From: Bacillota bacterium
Lineage (GTDB): Bacteria; Armatimonadota; HRBIN16
Assembly: GCA_023511455.1 (NCBI GenBank)
Contig: JAIMBJ010000010.1
Coordinates: forward strand, 31,277 to 95,276
Direction: 5' to 3'
Length of the DNA: 64,000 nucleotides
Both the position numbers and the translations under genes were made by a program. Below, in pieces: positions 52,446-61,157 of the stretch. Below the pieces are notes generated by a model. It searched no databases and was not told where the DNA came from. It saw only the letters and a list, made by a program, of their open reading frames with translations. Position 1 is the stretch's first letter. Each line of letters starts with the position of its first letter.

Positions 52446-55031
52446 CTACCTTGGCGGCTGCCACCCGTTGCCATCCACATCGATGTAGATGGGATTGGTG
52501 AAGGACGTGGGGCGTACACCCGGATACAACGCGGTGAAGCCCTCACCCTCTGCCAGTACCACCAGCCACGAATCCCTGTCCACACGCAGCTGCAGGGTCT
52601 GCTGCCAGTTCAACGGCTTGCCCTGTGGGTGGTCTACGGGTAGTTCCTGAGTCACGGACCCGTTGACGTACACCTTGACCCGGCTGACCCGCACCCACGA
52701 CGGCGCCGCCAGCCGTATCTGCACCTGCACGATACCTTCGTTCGCAACCACCGTAGAACCCATCGGCTGATTCCCCTGCGCCTTCACCTCGATGAGCGGT
52801 CCGCCGCATACCAGCACGTTGCCACTGCGTATTGCCTGCACGACCTGTTGGGGGGTAACGCGCCGAACCTGCTCATGCCCAAAATAGAGGTAGGTGCGGG
52901 GGAAGCCGGGCTCCAGCCGATAGGCATTGTGGCTGTCGGTATTGCCTATGGCGATGTAGCGTCTGCCTGTGTTCAGGAAGTGGAACCAGTCGGGCAGTGT
53001 CTGCTCGAGCTGTTTGCTGTCCACGCCGTTGTAGACCTCAATTGCATCGAAGTTGGGCGAGAACTCTTCGGGACGCGCTATGGTACCCTCCGCAGGGTTC
53101 AGCCCCACCCAGCTAAAATAGCCCATGCTGGGGCTTCGCGGATGGTTGACCTGCACGATGGTGTCGCCGTCGTTATTGGCGCGCGCGGCAGCGAATATCT
53201 GCTCGGCAGTGAGGTCGTACCACTCTATCGCGCCGTCGTTGGGTTTGTTGGGGTCGTAGCGTTGAGGATAGGCGTTAAAGTGTCCCAGACCGAAGTTCGG
53301 GCTGATTTCGCATCCCACCAGCGACGTAATCCACCGCTCGGCGCGCAGGGCACGGATAGCCGGCTGGTAATCGGTCAGCACATCGTGGTCGGTAGCGGTC
53401 AGTATCTGCACCCCCATCGCCACGTACGCCCTCACTTTGTCTGCCAGCGGGTCGCTCGAGTCAGGGGAGGGGAGGGCGTGCACGTGAAAGTCGCCGGAGA
53501 GATAGCCCGGCATCTGCGCCGTTCGCGCCAGTGTTGCCCGCCACACGGCTCTCGCGCCTGCATGCAGGTCTATCTCGCGTTGTGCTATCTCATACTCGAA
53601 CCCGCGCGTGATGGTGATGCGATATCGCCCCGGTTCCACGGGAATGGTTTCGTTGCCCGAGAGGCTGTAATAGACACGGTCGAACCGTCCGTAGTCACCC
53701 TGCTCGCCATAGCGCACGCGCTCATTGTTGGGCAGCGACCCGGATAGCCGCTCGAATACCAGTGCGCAGGGTAGATACGCGCCTTTATCATCCTGCACGG
53801 CAATCTGCAGTTGCGCTGGAGGCTGCAGCGCAATGTCCACCGTCTCTTTCAAGGCTACGTTCGCGGGCGCATATCCATCGGCAAACACCACGGCGCGGTA
53901 TTCACCGGGCGGTACCTTCGCCTCGAAGCGACCCCGGCTGTCGGTGCGGGTGACGGTGTGCATCTGCCCGTCGCCTTCGCCTTGCTGAACCAGGTACACG
54001 CGCGCATCCGGTACAGGGCGGTTATTGGTGGTCACCACTCTGCCGCGCACGGTGGACAGCGTTTCGGACTGCTGGCGCAGGCGGCGCATCTCCGCGCGAA
54101 GCGGCTCCATATCCCCGTCGCTGACAGACAGAGCCATTCGAATTTCCGCCTTCTGACCGGCGGAAAGGTTCACCGGACGTCCTATCATCATCAGGTAGAT
54201 GTTGGAGGCGTTCATCACCTGCGAAATCGCCTCCTGTGGGATGATGAAGCCGTATGCTAACCGTGAACCTGCGGCTGCAACCATAGGGATAGGACCGGGC
54301 AGCGTTTGCACCAGTCCCAACAGGGGAGGACCAGCCGCTTTCTGAAAAGCGTAGTCCACGCTACCCCATGGGGGGATATAGCTGACCAGACCATCACCCA
54401 GAATCTGCCCCCAGAAGAGCGAATACACCTTTGCCTGCTGGTTGCTGTTGTTCAGGGTGCAGATGATTTCCAGCGTGGGCGTATCCGGGTGCAGGATGTA
54501 ATCCACGGTGACTTGCAAGCCCTGCGAGCTGCTGGGGATGCGGATGGTGGTGTCTACAATGGGGAAACGGTCGTCCACCGCGTGCACGCGCAGGTGGGCG
54601 GGCTTGCCTTTGCCTCCGGCAGAGAGTATCTCCGCCTTCACCGCGCGCAGTACCCGCAGGTTCAGAAGGCTTTTCTCGTCGGCGGTGGCAAGGAAGATTT
54701 CGCCCAGCAGGTCTTCGTCGTGCCCGGCTTCATTCAGCACCGCGTCGAGTACACGTCCGCCGTAGCGCGAGTATCCGCCCGCCATGCGCGGCGCAGCCAC
54801 CACGAAAGTTGCTTCGTGGTTTCTCAGCACGTAGTCACCCGGTTTGCCCTGCGCCTTCGCGCCGCCGGGCAGGTCGCGTGCGGTTGCCACCACGCATTGC
54901 GCCGTGCCCGGTTCGGGAATGGGCATCTGGGGATTGCGCAGTTTGCCGATTTCATGGCTGAAAGCGGTGCTGAGGGTGAAGAAGATGATACCAGCGGTCA
55001 GGCAAAAGGTGATTCGCTTGTTCGTTAGCAT
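52446..55031 (-). CDS. Secreted CehA/McbA-type PHP metallohydrolase
   Basis: The 861-residue exported protein has the signal peptide RITFCLTAGIIFFTLSTAFS. The N-terminal half is beta-rich. A carboxypeptidase-regulatory-like domain lies near 330-400 (TVRGRVVTTNNRPVPDARVYL, TDSRGRFEAKVPPGEYRAVV). A PHP-type metal site follows (GDFHVHALPSPDSSDPLADK, LTATDHDVLTDYQPA, VNHPRSPSMGY, IGNTDSHNAY). The His/Asp ligands are intact, which indicates an active hydrolase; relatives such as CehA act on esters, but the natural substrate here is unknown. It lies 163 bases upstream of pdhA. Confidence 0.85.
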   Translation of the reverse strand: MLTNKRITFCLTAGIIFFTLSTAFSHEIGKLRNPQMPIPEPGTAQCVVATARDLPGGAKAQGKPGDYVLRNHEATFVVAAPRMAGGYSRYGGRVLDAVLNEAGHDEDLLGEIFLATADEKSLLNLRVLRAVKAEILSAGGKGKPAHLRVHAVDDRFPIVDTTIRIPSSSQGLQVTVDYILHPDTPTLEIICTLNNSNQQAKVYSLFWGQILGDGLVSYIPPWGSVDYAFQKAAGPPLLGLVQTLPGPIPMVAAAGSRLAYGFIIPQEAISQVMNASNIYLMMIGRPVNLSAGQKAEIRMALSVSDGDMEPLRAEMRRLRQQSETLSTVRGRVVTTNNRPVPDARVYLVQQGEGDGQMHTVTRTDSRGRFEAKVPPGEYRAVVFADGYAPANVALKETVDIALQPPAQLQIAVQDDKGAYLPCALVFERLSGSLPNNERVRYGEQGDYGRFDRVYYSLSGNETIPVEPGRYRITITRGFEYEIAQREIDLHAGARAVWRATLARTAQMPGYLSGDFHVHALPSPDSSDPLADKVRAYVAMGVQILTATDHDVLTDYQPAIRALRAERWITSLVGCEISPNFGLGHFNAYPQRYDPNKPNDGAIEWYDLTAEQIFAAARANNDGDTIVQVNHPRSPSMGYFSWVGLNPAEGTIARPEEFSPNFDAIEVYNGVDSKQLEQTLPDWFHFLNTGRRYIAIGNTDSHNAYRLEPGFPRTYLYFGHEQVRRVTPQQVVQAIRSGNVLVCGGPLIEVKAQGNQPMGSTVVANEGIVQVQIRLAAPSWVRVSRVKVYVNGSVTQELPVDHPQGKPLNWQQTLQLRVDRDSWLVVLAEGEGFTALYPGVRPTSFTNPIYIDVDGNGWQPPR

Positions 55032-55115
55032 TCGGTCTCTCCTTCCTGCGCCTGTCGGGTGGGGCAGACACGGGGGTCTGCCCCTACAGCGTTACGCCAT
55101 ACGCCTCCGGCGGGT

Positions 55116-55340
55116 CTATTTGTTTCCGCGTTCCGCCCGGTCGCGTGCGAGCAGCTCCTGCACCTCTTTCTGGAATTGTGCCGGGTCTTTGGTGGCTCGG
55201 CTCAGGTCCAAATCGCTCTGTTTACGCCCCTGACCCGGTGGCACAGGTTTCGGCAGGTTATTCCACATCACTACTCCTACAATAGCGATAAACACCACAA
55301 TGATGATTATCGCCAGCACCGGGTTGATTTGCCTGTTCAT
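55116..55340 (-). CDS. Small single-pass membrane protein
   Basis: This 74-residue protein starts at ATG 55340 after AGGAGG. One membrane helix (INPVLAIIIIVVFIAIVGVVMW) is followed by a proline- and glycine-rich link and a charged helix (PAQFQKEVQELLARDRAERG). It lies 10 bases after the pseudopilin gene, and its ribosome site falls between the two, so it may be an accessory factor of the pseudopilin. Family not recognised. Confidence 0.7.
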   Translation of the reverse strand: MNRQINPVLAIIIIVVFIAIVGVVMWNNLPKPVPPGQGRKQSDLDLSRATKDPAQFQKEVQELLARDRAERGNK

Positions 55341-55350
55341 GCTTGCCTCC

Positions 55351-56136
55351 TTACTGACGCAGTGGCTCCATCGCAAAGCGTACCAGGTCGAGGAACTTAC
55401 CCTTCTTGTACATGGCGTGGCCGTCCACCATCACCGCATAGGTCGCGCCTACTGCCTCCTTTCCGTTGCCGCCGAAGACCGCAGGCACCACGTCCGAGTC
55501 GCCGTAGCCCTCGTGATAACCGTAGGAGTTGCAGAAGGCGATGATAGACTTCGCAGGCGATCCTACCACAGAGAGCGGCTGCCCGGCGATGTAGTAATCC
55601 TGTGGGTTGCCGGTATTGTAGGGCGGTCCCAGGAGCGGACCCAGGAAGCGTACGAACATCTCCAGAGGGGTCATGCGCGGCGATGGAACCATTCCCACTC
55701 CGCCATAAGCGTATCCGTACGAGCCGAACTGGTTCAATGGCAGCCCATCCGAACCCAGCCGCACAGGGTCTGAGCCAAGCGTGGGGCAGGAGAACAGCCC
55801 ATGGTTCTTGATGTACGGGTAGAAGGCGTACTCCATGAACAGCCCGCGCTTGTTGTTCAGGTCCACCGACCAGTTGGGAGGTCCGCTAGGCATTCCGCGG
55901 CTCAGTCCAGTGTTGTCGTCGTTATTGCGTCCGTCCTGCATCAGCCAAGGGAAGGTTTCGTCGTAATCCTGCACGTACATCAGTGCCGCCGTGCCAATCT
56001 GCTTCAGGTTCGACAGGCAGGTGGTCTTGCGTGCTTGCTCCCGTGCGCGGGCAAACACAGGGAACAGAATGGCTGCCAGTATCGCGATAATCGCGATAAC
56101 AACCAGCAACTCGATGAGCGTAAAGGCGCGTTTCAT
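55351..56136 (-). CDS. Prepilin-type (pseudopilin) protein
   Basis: This 261-residue protein has a class III prepilin N-terminus. It begins MKRA, cleavage is expected before F5 of FTLIE, and E9 becomes E5 of the mature form. The helix leads into [14 protein letters not shown], then [23 protein letters not shown] and a C-terminal [16 protein letters not shown] (DUF1559-like H-x-DG tail). These proteins are numerous in Armatimonadota and Planctomycetes and are used here as the phylum clue. GGAG precedes the ATG. Pilus or type II secretion use is unproven. Confidence 0.88.
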   Translation of the reverse strand: MKRAFTLIELLVVIAIIAILAAILFPVFARAREQARKTTCLSNLKQIGTAALMYVQDYDETFPWLMQDGRNNDDNTGLSRGMPSGPPNWSVDLNNKRGLFMEYAFYPYIKNHGLFSCPTLGSDPVRLGSDGLPLNQFGSYGYAYGGVGMVPSPRMTPLEMFVRFLGPLLGPPYNTGNPQDYYIAGQPLSVVGSPAKSIIAFCNSYGYHEGYGDSDVVPAVFGGNGKEAVGATYAVMVDGHAMYKKGKFLDLVRFAMEPLRQ

Positions 56137-56266
56137 GTTCCAACTCCTCCGTATCCTTTGCTTGTGCGCTTAAACGATGCACGTTCGCATTATATAATCC
56201 ACCAGGCGGTCTGTCAACCCATGGAATGGCGTGTACCGCCAGCACAGAACCGGGTGATTTTAAGAA

Positions 56267-56944
56267 TCACTTTAGAATCGGTATCAGCCGGATGTTACGG
56301 AAGTGTATCTCAGCCCCCTCGGATTGCAGGCAGATTTTACCCGGCACCACTTCCGCCCCGGTGCCCTCGTTGACAATCTGCCCGTTGACCTTCAGCACCA
56401 CGCGCTCGCCGTCCACGATAATCTCGTACTCGTTCCATTCGCCGATGGGCTTCTCCGCCATCTTCGCTTTGATGCGGTTGGTCGGCGCGTCGCGGTTGAT
56501 GCGGGCGGGGTCTGTATCCAGTTTCACGCCGTCAATCAACCAGAAATCGCCTGCGCTCCCGCTCATCAGCTGCGCCTCAATGGATTTGGGCCAGATTTTA
56601 TCCTCGCCGCGCATTCGCAGGAGCACACCGCTGTTACGCCCGCCTTTGTCTTCCGGAGCCCATCTCCATTCCAGCTTCAGGATGTAGTTGGTGAAGTCGG
56701 CTACCGTGCGGATATAGCCGGCGGGTCTACCCTTGCAGATAAGGATACCCCTGTCGCCATCGATGCTCCACACATCCTCCATTTTCATGTTCGGGTCGGC
56801 GAGGAAATACGTCCACCCGCAGAAGTCCTTGCCGTTGAACAGCAGTATCTCCTTACCCAGCTTGCCCTCTATCTTCACCTTTTGCGCTGAAACCGATAGG
56901 GCACATGCTGCCAGCAACAACGCCATCAGCCACCTTGTTCTCAT
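56267..56944 (-). CDS. Secreted DUF1080 protein, second copy
   Basis: This 225-residue exported protein has the signal peptide MRTRWLMALLLAACALSVSAQ. The DUF1080 signatures are ILLFNGKDFCGWTYFLAD, YILKLEWRWAPEDKGGRNSG, EAQLMSGSAGDFWLID and ICLQSEGAEIHFRNIRLIP. It is distantly related to the copy at 47399 and is not adjacent to it. It stands alone between the pseudopilin gene and the cytochrome. A 3-keto-glycoside hydrolase role is possible. Confidence 0.88.
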   Translation of the reverse strand: MRTRWLMALLLAACALSVSAQKVKIEGKLGKEILLFNGKDFCGWTYFLADPNMKMEDVWSIDGDRGILICKGRPAGYIRTVADFTNYILKLEWRWAPEDKGGRNSGVLLRMRGEDKIWPKSIEAQLMSGSAGDFWLIDGVKLDTDPARINRDAPTNRIKAKMAEKPIGEWNEYEIIVDGERVVLKVNGQIVNEGTGAEVVPGKICLQSEGAEIHFRNIRLIPILK

Positions 56945-57087
56945 CTTTCCCCTCCCGTAACTTCACGATGCTGAAGACTTCTTCGCGTCGCCATCATGGT
57001 TTCCTGCTAACCGGCTGGGATGCTGGGCAGTATCCCAGACTCGTGGGCTGGACGGCGATTATTTTGAAAAAAAACCTGCAAAACCCG

Positions 57088-57116
57088 TTGACTCTCTTAG
57101 ATAATGATGCTAAAAT
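57088..57116 (+). promoter_or_regulatory. Promoter of the cytochrome gene
   Basis: TTGACT (57088-57093), a 17-base spacer and TAAAAT (57111-57116) lie about 50 bases before the ATG. Confidence 0.75.
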
Positions 57117-57167
57117 AAAATTGAAGACTACAGCAGCTTCAACAGATAAACGAAGGAGGCGATCGTC

Positions 57168-59231
57168 ATGCGAACCGTGAGGTTTGCGTTGTTTACCGGT
57201 CTCCCGCTACTGCTAACGGTGGTGCTGGCGCAAAGCAGCTGGACTCCACTCCCCGTCAAGGACGACCCTCTGGTGCGTATGCCCGGCACTCAGCCGACCG
57301 AAGGTGTGCGTCTGGAAGCTCCTACCCGTTGCATGAACTGTCACTCCGGCTATGACCCTGCGGTCGAGCCGGGTAGCAACTGGCAGGGTTCCATGATGGC
57401 GCAGGCGGCACGCGACCCGCTCTTCTGGGCGTGTTTGACGGTTGCCGCGCAGGATTCCATCTGGGCAATCGGACGCCCGAACGCCACCGACATCTGCCTG
57501 CGATGCCACCTGCCACAGGGCTGGGTGGAAGGACGCTCCGACCCGACGAACGGCTCGCTGATGACGGGTGCGGATTTCGACGGCGTGTCCTGTGATGTGT
57601 GCCATCGCATGTACGACCCGTTCTACAAAGGCACCTACACGGGCACGCGCGAGGGCAGCGATTGGCGCTACTACTGGGACGAGGCGATCGCCACCAAAAC
57701 ACCCTCTCAACCTGCCGCCGATGCTACCTATCGGGAGGACAGCTTGCGCGCACAGGCAATCAAGCTGTTCAGCGGCGCACCGTTCTACCTGAACAACGAG
57801 CCGTTCAGCACCGACTACACGGAGAACGGGTCTGGGCAGTACTTCATTAGCATCGGCACGGAGAAGCGCGGACCCTTCGCCGATGCGACCGCTCGCCACA
57901 AGATGTTCTACAGCCGCTACCACAAGAGCAAGTACTTCTGCTCCACCTGCCACGACGTGTCCAACCCGGTGCTGGCAAACCTGGCATATGCTGGAGCACG
58001 ACCCGGGCAGAACGTGGTACTGCCCACCGAGGCACAGTCGGCCTTTGCATACTTCCATGTGGAGCGCACCTTCTCCGAGTTCATGGCGTCTGCTTACGGA
58101 CAGCAAGGTGGTGCGCCCGGCATCGGACCGTTTGCACCAGACCGCTTCGTGACCTCGTACCCCAACAACAACATCGCCAAGTGCCAGGACTGCCACATGC
58201 GCGATGTCTACGGCAAGGGCGGCGATAAGTCCAATGCCGTCTATCGCCCCAGCGCGGAGCATCCATACAGCGGTGTGCCTTTGCACGACCTCACCGGAGG
58301 CAACATCTGGGTCCCCTGGTTGCTCGCCAGTACGGTGAAAGGCTCGCCTAACTACAACGCCACTAACGCCCGACTGTTGAGACAGGGCGCATCCGTCTTG
58401 ACGCTGGACCTCACTCAGGGTCTGGGACTCAACGCCAGTACCCTGCTGCGAGCGGTTGACCGCGCGAAGGCGATGCTTCAGGCTGCGGCATCCATCCAGC
58501 AGGTGTCCTACAACCCGGATAACGGCAGCCTGTCGTTCCGCGTGCAGAACCAGACGGGACACAAGCTCATCTCCGGCTTCCCCGAAGGTAGGCGCATGTT
58601 CGTCAACATCAAGGTGTATCGGGACGGGCAGCTGCTCCACGAAATCAACCCGTACGACTACACCGTCGGCACGCTCAAGGGACTGGACAGGAACTATTCG
58701 CCCAACAGTCCAGCTCTGGCTCCCCACGAGCGATACGTGGACGAACTGGTCTACGAGATGCATCCGACCAGCAGCATCACGGGTGAAGCCAAGACCTTCC
58801 ACTTCGCGCTGGCAACCGGGCGCTACAAGGACAACCGCATCCCGCCCAAAGGCTTCAATATCACCGAAGCCATCAAACGGCAGTGCGAGCCGGTGTGGGG
58901 TGGCAACCCTGCCCCCGATTACTTCACGGCAAGCGAGTATGCGGGAGGCTACGACGAGGTGGCTCTCACCGTTCCAACAGGCGCGAACCGAATCGTCATC
59001 ACCCTGTTCTATCAGGTGACGAGCCGCGAGTATGTGGAGTTCCTGCGTGACGAGATTAAGGGCACGGGGAGATTGACGCTGCCCCGCAGCGCGTACATTG
59101 TGCAGACTGACCCCTTCTTTAGCAAGCTGAAGGCCTGGGGCGATACCATCTGGCAGCTGTGGGACAACAACAAGAACGTGCCCGGCGCCGCGCCGTTCCC
59201 CATGACGCAGGCGGAGTGGCGAGCGCAGTAG
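57168..59231 (+). CDS. Secreted pentaheme c-type cytochrome
   Basis: This 687-residue exported protein has the signal peptide VRFALFTGLPLLLTVVLAQ and five CXXCH heme-binding motifs: CMNCH (55-59), CLRCH (110-114), CDVCH (142-146), CSTCH (258-262) and CQDCH (339-343). All lie in the first half. The second half (VSYNPDNGSLSFRVQNQTGH and following) is heme-free and beta-rich. The layout resembles multiheme cytochromes used in periplasmic or extracellular electron transfer. AAGGAGG precedes the ATG. No partner oxidoreductase or cytochrome maturation genes are nearby, and the electron acceptor cannot be inferred. A terminator follows. Confidence 0.9.
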   Translation: MRTVRFALFTGLPLLLTVVLAQSSWTPLPVKDDPLVRMPGTQPTEGVRLEAPTRCMNCHSGYDPAVEPGSNWQGSMMAQAARDPLFWACLTVAAQDSIWAIGRPNATDICLRCHLPQGWVEGRSDPTNGSLMTGADFDGVSCDVCHRMYDPFYKGTYTGTREGSDWRYYWDEAIATKTPSQPAADATYREDSLRAQAIKLFSGAPFYLNNEPFSTDYTENGSGQYFISIGTEKRGPFADATARHKMFYSRYHKSKYFCSTCHDVSNPVLANLAYAGARPGQNVVLPTEAQSAFAYFHVERTFSEFMASAYGQQGGAPGIGPFAPDRFVTSYPNNNIAKCQDCHMRDVYGKGGDKSNAVYRPSAEHPYSGVPLHDLTGGNIWVPWLLASTVKGSPNYNATNARLLRQGASVLTLDLTQGLGLNASTLLRAVDRAKAMLQAAASIQQVSYNPDNGSLSFRVQNQTGHKLISGFPEGRRMFVNIKVYRDGQLLHEINPYDYTVGTLKGLDRNYSPNSPALAPHERYVDELVYEMHPTSSITGEAKTFHFALATGRYKDNRIPPKGFNITEAIKRQCEPVWGGNPAPDYFTASEYAGGYDEVALTVPTGANRIVITLFYQVTSREYVEFLRDEIKGTGRLTLPRSAYIVQTDPFFSKLKAWGDTIWQLWDNNKNVPGAAPFPMTQAEWRAQ

Positions 59232-59254
59232 GTGCGTAGCTTTCCGCATCCGGT

Positions 59255-59286
59255 GCCCCCTTTCCGCACGGAAAGGGGGCATTTTT
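59255..59286 (+). terminator. Terminator after the cytochrome gene
   Basis: The stem GCCCCCTTTCC with GGAAAGGGGGC, loop GCAC, is followed by ATTTTT. Confidence 0.92.
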
Positions 59287-59343
59287 GCATTGCCGACCCC
59301 CTTGACAAACGCGGGAAGTTCTGGTAGATTCTTAAGCGCAGGT

Positions 59344-59419
59344 TCCCCGGTAGCTCAGTCGGCAGAGCGGGTGGCTGTTAACCACTAGGTCGCAGGTTCG
59401 AGTCCTGCCCGGGGAGCCA
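59344..59419 (+). tRNA. tRNA-Asn (anticodon GTT)
   Basis: The acceptor stem TCCCCGG pairs with CCGGGGA. D arm, anticodon loop CTGTTAA with GTT, variable loop AGGTC and T arm GCAGG-TTCGAGT-CCTGC are all standard. The CCA end (59417-59419) is encoded. The ATPase gene on the other strand ends inside this tRNA (stop at 59378). Confidence 0.97.
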
Positions 59420-60889
59420 CGTTTCGTCTGAGCTCGAACTTGTATGGGAGTTGTTAACCTCATACATCTGCTTCAGGTCCACCAGTAAAAGCCTTTCGCC
59501 TTCCGCTTGCGCCAGCTGTTGCAGTCGCGGCGTGAAGCCCGTACGCGAGAACAACGCGAAGGTCGGTTTCTCGCGGGGGCGCAGTTCCTCCTGAGCAAGC
59601 TGAACGTTTCTCTGAAGAGCCACATAGTCTGCGATGTCCACAGGGTCAGACGTCCACTTGCAGGAGCCTGCCAGTACCAGACGATATTGCTCGTCCACCG
59701 CGACCACATCGATCTCCCGCCCACCGGCTCCCCACCATGCGCCAATGGCGACGAGAGGAAGCGACCACTTGCCGGCTTCCACGACGCGCCACACATACTG
59801 CCTGCAGGCTCTTTCAAAAGCGGGACGGGAGACGAAATGGCTGAGCAGCGGGGCGATGTGTTGTTCCCACACCTGCCGCCCCAATCCCCGTGCCACCATG
59901 CTGGAATATGGGTCGACAAACCGATACCAGAAGTGCAAATACTCATCTGCCAGATAGTATAGCGAGCGGCGCGAACGGGGCAGAGAACGCTCGGTCACCG
60001 GCACTTCGCGGACAATCAAACCCAACTGCTGCAGTTTATCCAGTGCCACAGCGATATCCTGCGCAGACCCCTTGCCGATAGCGTTCGCGATGTCCGAAGG
60101 GCGACGGTGTCCTGCGGCTACCGCTCGCAAAATGGAACTGTACAGCAGGTCACGGCGAAATTCCTCCAGCAACAGCCACTCTGGCTCTTCCGAGAGGAAA
60201 GTATGCCTTTGCAACACGGTGCTGATGACGTTTTGCTCGATATCCTGCTCAGGGTCAAACTGTTCGAGATACAGAGGCATTCCTCCCAAAATGGCGTAAG
60301 CTTCCATCTTCTGCTGAGGAGAGTACATGGGGAAGAAGAGCGCTGCCTCTGCGTAGTCCATCGGTTCAAGCCTGAGCGAGCGCGTACGCCGGTGATAGAG
60401 AGGTGCACCCGCATCCAGCACCTGACGCTCCATAAAGGCGAGGGTAGAACCCAACAGGAATACTTTGATCTGTGGGACGCTTTTATGTGTATCCCACCAG
60501 TGCTGAAGAACGCTCAGCAGCGAAGGGTCTGCTTCTACAAGGTATGGAAGTTCGTCAATCACAAAGAGGAGCGGCTCACTTTGCCCTGAAGCCAGATGCG
60601 CCAGATAAGCCAGAAAATCTTCCGTGGATGTGAACACCGCGGGGACGTATGCTTCGGGATAGACCTGCGCAACGGCATCACGCATTGCGGCAATCTGGAG
60701 CGGCAGTGTCCGGCGTGTGGCGCGGTAATAGATGTAACGTCGCCCTGTTTGTTCCAGAGCGTGCTGCATTAATGCACTTTTGCCAACTCCACGCCTGCCG
60801 TACAAGATAACCATTTCCGCCCGTGGGGAGCGTATCGCCTCTTCCAGAGTGTGCAGCTCACGGTGCCGATTCAAAAATGCGCGACGCAT
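59378..60889 (-). CDS. Archaeal-type ATPase with DUF234-like nuclease domain
   Basis: The 503-residue protein joins an STAND/AAA-like ATPase to a C-terminal restriction-endonuclease-like DUF234 domain. Walker A is GRRGVGKSAL (31-40), Walker B LLFVIDELPYL, and the sensor LLGSTLAFMERQV. The C-terminal domain has GREIDVVAVDEQYRLVLAGSCKW, which fits an E-x-D ... S-x-K core. The family is common in archaea and thermophiles and often looks transferred. It normally ends near LLVDLKQMYEV. Here the last residues (WLPGQDSNLRPSG) are read from the tRNA-Asn antisense strand. GGGAGGA precedes the ATG. Function unknown; roles in defence or transcription control have been suggested. Confidence 0.85.
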   Translation of the reverse strand: MRRAFLNRHRELHTLEEAIRSPRAEMVILYGRRGVGKSALMQHALEQTGRRYIYYRATRRTLPLQIAAMRDAVAQVYPEAYVPAVFTSTEDFLAYLAHLASGQSEPLLFVIDELPYLVEADPSLLSVLQHWWDTHKSVPQIKVFLLGSTLAFMERQVLDAGAPLYHRRTRSLRLEPMDYAEAALFFPMYSPQQKMEAYAILGGMPLYLEQFDPEQDIEQNVISTVLQRHTFLSEEPEWLLLEEFRRDLLYSSILRAVAAGHRRPSDIANAIGKGSAQDIAVALDKLQQLGLIVREVPVTERSLPRSRRSLYYLADEYLHFWYRFVDPYSSMVARGLGRQVWEQHIAPLLSHFVSRPAFERACRQYVWRVVEAGKWSLPLVAIGAWWGAGGREIDVVAVDEQYRLVLAGSCKWTSDPVDIADYVALQRNVQLAQEELRPREKPTFALFSRTGFTPRLQQLAQAEGERLLLVDLKQMYEVNNSHTSSSSDETWLPGQDSNLRPSG

Positions 60890-60903
60890 TATCTTCCTCC
60901 CAT

Positions 60904-60940
60904 TAGTATAATCACGATTATACTAATTACGATTATACTA
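60904..60940. promoter_or_regulatory. Operator-like repeats and -10 region before the ATPase gene
   Basis: TAGTATAATC (60904-60913) and GATTATACTA (60916-60925) form a perfect 10-bp inverted repeat with a 2-base centre. GATTATACTA recurs at 60931-60940, 15 bp further on. On the minus strand each copy contains a TATAAT-like box, so a regulator binding here would cover the promoter. The ATPase ATG is 15 bases away. Confidence 0.65.
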
Positions 60941-61101
60941 TCATAATTTTCCTTCGATGTCTGCAGCGCCGGAAGCCTCTGCCTGCAGCCGCGGACCGGA
61001 AAACAGGCGCGGACACCAGCGTCCCGAACCGCCAGAACAACATCGCCCACGGTCTGATGCATGGGCGGACATCCTCATGGTTTATGCGCCTGCATAAGGA
61101 G

Positions 61102-61128
61102 AAGGCGCACCCTGTTAGAGTGCGCCTT
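61102..61128 (-). terminator. Hairpin after the beta-propeller gene
   Basis: A perfect 9-bp stem AAGGCGCAC with GTGCGCCTT and a 9-base loop lies 30 bases past the stop of the minus-strand gene. It lacks a clear U run, so factor-independent termination is uncertain. Confidence 0.4.
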
Positions 61129-61157
61129 CAGTCTGTTGGGTAATCGAGCGGCCTTCC

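Noticed and set aside
57213..59282. Very long minus-strand open frame opposite the cytochrome gene
   Set aside because: It is the antisense of a gene with a signal peptide, five CXXCH motifs, ribosome site, promoter and terminator. The antisense product has no recognisable features.
60950..61100. Possible small gene between the ATPase and beta-propeller genes
   Set aside because: Short frames lack ribosome sites and resemble GC-rich intergenic repeat text.
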